Below, piece by piece: positions 5,540 through 5,608 of a DNA stretch of 5,608 nucleotides. The position numbers and the translations under genes are program-made. The first letter of the stretch is position 1. Each line of letters starts with the position of its first letter. This DNA is from Planctomycetaceae bacterium. GTDB lineage: Bacteria > Planctomycetota > Planctomycetia > Pirellulales > Thermoguttaceae. The DNA lies in NCBI GenBank assembly GCA_031259095.1, contig JAIRLW010000347.1, positions 1 to 5,608 on the forward strand. Reading direction: 5' to 3'. Under the pieces are notes generated by a model. It worked only from the letters and a program-made list of their open reading frames with translations, was not told where the DNA came from and searched no databases.

Positions 5540-5567
5540 ATTACACGTACTTTTGCACTAATATAAA
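5540..5567 (+). promoter_or_regulatory. Weak sigma70-like promoter candidate at the right end
   Basis: ATTACA (5540-5545, 4 of 6) and TATAAA (5562-5567, 5 of 6) are separated by 16 bases. If real, it would drive a gene beginning beyond the window. In such AT-rich sequence a match of this quality can be chance. Confidence 0.25.
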
Positions 5568-5608
5568 AGAGGCGTACTATATCAGTGGAGTTTTTGTTTG
5601 AGGTTAAA

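Noticed and set aside
5553..5580. TTGCAC-N16-TACTAT as a promoter.
   Set aside because: It matches only 3 of 6 and 4 of 6 consensus bases; the overlapping ATTACA-N16-TATAAA pair fits better and is itself weak.
1..5608. A previously undescribed multi-gene system such as defence, secretion or a mobile element.
   Set aside because: The intact genes are a protease, a response regulator and a cytochrome c biogenesis protein in separate transcription units; no transposase, integrase, toxin, nuclease or repeat-spacer array is visible.

Overview
The window looks like chromosomal DNA from a planctomycete of fairly low GC content. The strongest pointer is a fragment of the DUF1559 (pilin-like, 'SBP_bac_10') family at the left edge, which is hugely expanded in Planctomycetota. 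A response regulator with an N-terminal excisionase-type helix-turn-helix and a ResB-like protein with a very large extracytoplasmic part fit the same group. Two of the three intact genes lack an obvious Shine-Dalgarno sequence. The placement comes from reading protein motifs and has not been tested by any search.

Layout. Positions 1-441 (minus) hold the C-terminal half of a DUF1559 protein whose N-terminal half, including the pilin-type methylation signal, is missing; it is probably a broken gene. Positions 604-1866 (minus) encode a membrane-anchored HtrA/Deg serine protease with one PDZ domain. A 487-base divergent intergenic region follows, holding an ECF-like promoter candidate facing htrA and a perfect sigma70-type promoter (TTGACA-N16-TATAAT) facing right. 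The right-facing promoter drives a long, foldable 5' leader of about 190 bases in front of a response regulator (2354-2935, plus). The next intergenic region (2936-3240) carries several nested inverted repeats, a terminator-like hairpin and a -10 box. Positions 3241-5472 (plus) encode a 743-residue ResB/Ccs1-like cytochrome c biogenesis protein. The last 136 bases hold weak terminator-like and promoter-like signals and no gene.

The genes do not form one operon: htrA points left, while the regulator and resB point right and are separated by a probable terminator and a separate promoter. Two of the three intact products act at or outside the cytoplasmic membrane (protein quality control, and heme delivery for c-type cytochromes). 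No histidine kinase and no ccsA partner is visible, so both presumably lie elsewhere or just beyond the edges. I see no defence system, mobile element, tRNA, rRNA or CRISPR array. The most notable non-coding signals are the structured leader of the regulator, with an 18-base direct repeat beside its promoter, and the multi-hairpin element between the regulator and resB.
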